21,093 nt of DNA, from IMG/VR virus record IMGVR_UViG_3300044823_000376, positions 1 through 21,093 of that record. One strand, written 5' to 3'. Both the position numbers and the translations under genes were made by a program. The stretch is from a virus. This document shows positions 20,592-21,093 of the stretch, one piece after another; within the stretch, counting starts at the first letter, position 1, and the number at the start of each line of letters is the position of its first letter. The notes under the pieces are model-generated. The model saw only the letters and a list, made by a program, of their open reading frames with translations, did no database searches and was not told where the DNA came from.

Positions 20592-20744
20592 ATGAAAAAT
20601 ATTAAAAATAAAGAAGCCGTTATTATTTTAAGATTAGAACAAAATCTTAAAACAGATTATTTAAGGTTTTGCAAAGAAAACGGATATTCATTATCTAAAA
20701 GAATAAGAGTATTATTAGAAAATGACATGAAAAATGGAAAATAA
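20592..20744 (+). CDS. Ribbon-helix-helix-like small regulator
   Basis: 50 residues. The pattern EAVIILRLEQNLKTDYLRFC, then KENGYSLSKRIRVLLENDM, fits a ribbon-helix-helix DNA-binding protein: a short strand (VIILRL), helix A (LKTDYLRFCKEN), a GYS turn, and helix B (LSKRIRVLLEND). RHH proteins bind DNA as dimers and often regulate their own operon; the palindromic promoter region just upstream is a natural candidate site, though this is inference. It overlaps the next gene by 11 bases, so both are made together. Too short for automatic callers but well supported by frame, promoter and coupling. Confidence 0.65.
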   Translation: MKNIKNKEAVIILRLEQNLKTDYLRFCKENGYSLSKRIRVLLENDMKNGK

Positions 20745-21093
20745 TATATTATTATATAATAAAAACGAATTATTAAATTGGTTTACAACTGATAATAAGT
20801 CAGGTTATAAGTCAACAGAAAAATGGTTAAAGAAACATCAATTAGAGTTATATAATTTAATTATTTTGAATTCAAATAATGATTCAATTTTATTTATTGA
20901 AAAAATATTATTATATTTAAAGGACATAAAAGAAATTCCATGTTGTCCAATATGTGGAAATAAATGTAATTTTAATGGTAGCATTAAACATGGTTTTGCA
21001 TCTTATTGTAGTAATACCTGTTCAAATAAATCACCACTAACTACTATGAAAAAAATTACAGCGACAAAAACCGAAAAATACATAAATAATTTA
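20734..21093 (+). CDS. N-terminus of zinc-finger protein, probable phage homing-type endonuclease (cut by window)
   Basis: 120 residues are visible and the frame is still open at the right edge. Residues 1-70 are helical and lysine/leucine-rich. A zinc-binding region follows: IPCCPICGNKC (paired Cys), then HGFASYCSNTCSNKSP, and TTMKKITATKTEKYI. This order, a C-x2-C knuckle followed by a YCSxxC unit and a K-T-x-E-K-Y helix, is typical of the N-terminal part of free-standing endonucleases spread through large phages; the catalytic part would lie beyond the window. It is coupled to the RHH-like gene (11-base overlap). Which nuclease fold it carries cannot be told from here. Confidence 0.6.
   Translation, partial: MENNILLYNKNELLNWFTTDNKSGYKSTEKWLKKHQLELYNLIILNSNNDSILFIEKILLYLKDIKEIPCCPICGNKCNFNGSIKHGFASYCSNTCSNKSPLTTMKKITATKTEKYINNL

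Overview
The window looks like part of the genome of a large contractile-tailed phage (myovirus), most likely infecting a member of the Bacteroidota. Tail sheath and tail tube genes are clear. A T4 gp5-type baseplate hub, a gp15-type tail terminator and a gp14-type neck protein can be argued from motifs. The DNA is strongly AT-rich, genes are densely packed, and Shine-Dalgarno sites are essentially absent. Two promoter-like sites fit the Bacteroidota pattern TTG-N20-TAnnTTTG, and a fibronectin-like protein is of the style common in that phylum. No tRNA, rRNA or CRISPR array was seen.

Layout. (a) 1-3892 (+): a compact late operon of small unknown proteins, a 440-aa probable structural protein and a gp5-like OB-fold hub. 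(b) 3893-5144: a solitary tnpB gene on the minus strand inside this operon, with all RuvC residues and a zinc finger but no tnpA. (c) 5145-5936 (+): a Cas4/RecB-like PD-(D/E)XK nuclease, closed by a two-way terminator. (d) 6040-9374 (-): tail tube and a large tail sheath. (e) 9674-13897 (+): three large probable virion proteins. (f) 13882-14646 (-): gp15-like tail terminator, overlapping the preceding gene tail to tail. (g) 14719-18609 (+): an accessory operon of about a dozen very small genes, including a KTSC protein, a MazG-like pyrophosphohydrolase, paralogous pairs, an 18-codon remnant of thymidylate synthase and a membrane peptide, ended by a terminator. (h) 18650-20503 (-): virion-associated proteins including an FN3-like protein and a gp14-like neck protein. 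(i) 20592-21093 (+): a ribbon-helix-helix-like regulator and the start of a zinc-finger protein, probably a free-standing endonuclease, cut by the window edge.

Read along the minus strand, the structural genes keep the T4 order gp14, gp15, gp18, gp19. Blocks on the opposite strand have been placed between them. The most striking non-coding signal is a shared element, (A/G/T)GTATTTAT(A/T), found nine times upstream of genes on both strands and always in the same orientation relative to the gene. It is the best candidate for a phage-specific (late) promoter. The small-gene operon and the right-hand regulator/endonuclease pair instead carry host-type promoter matches, which suggests two expression classes.
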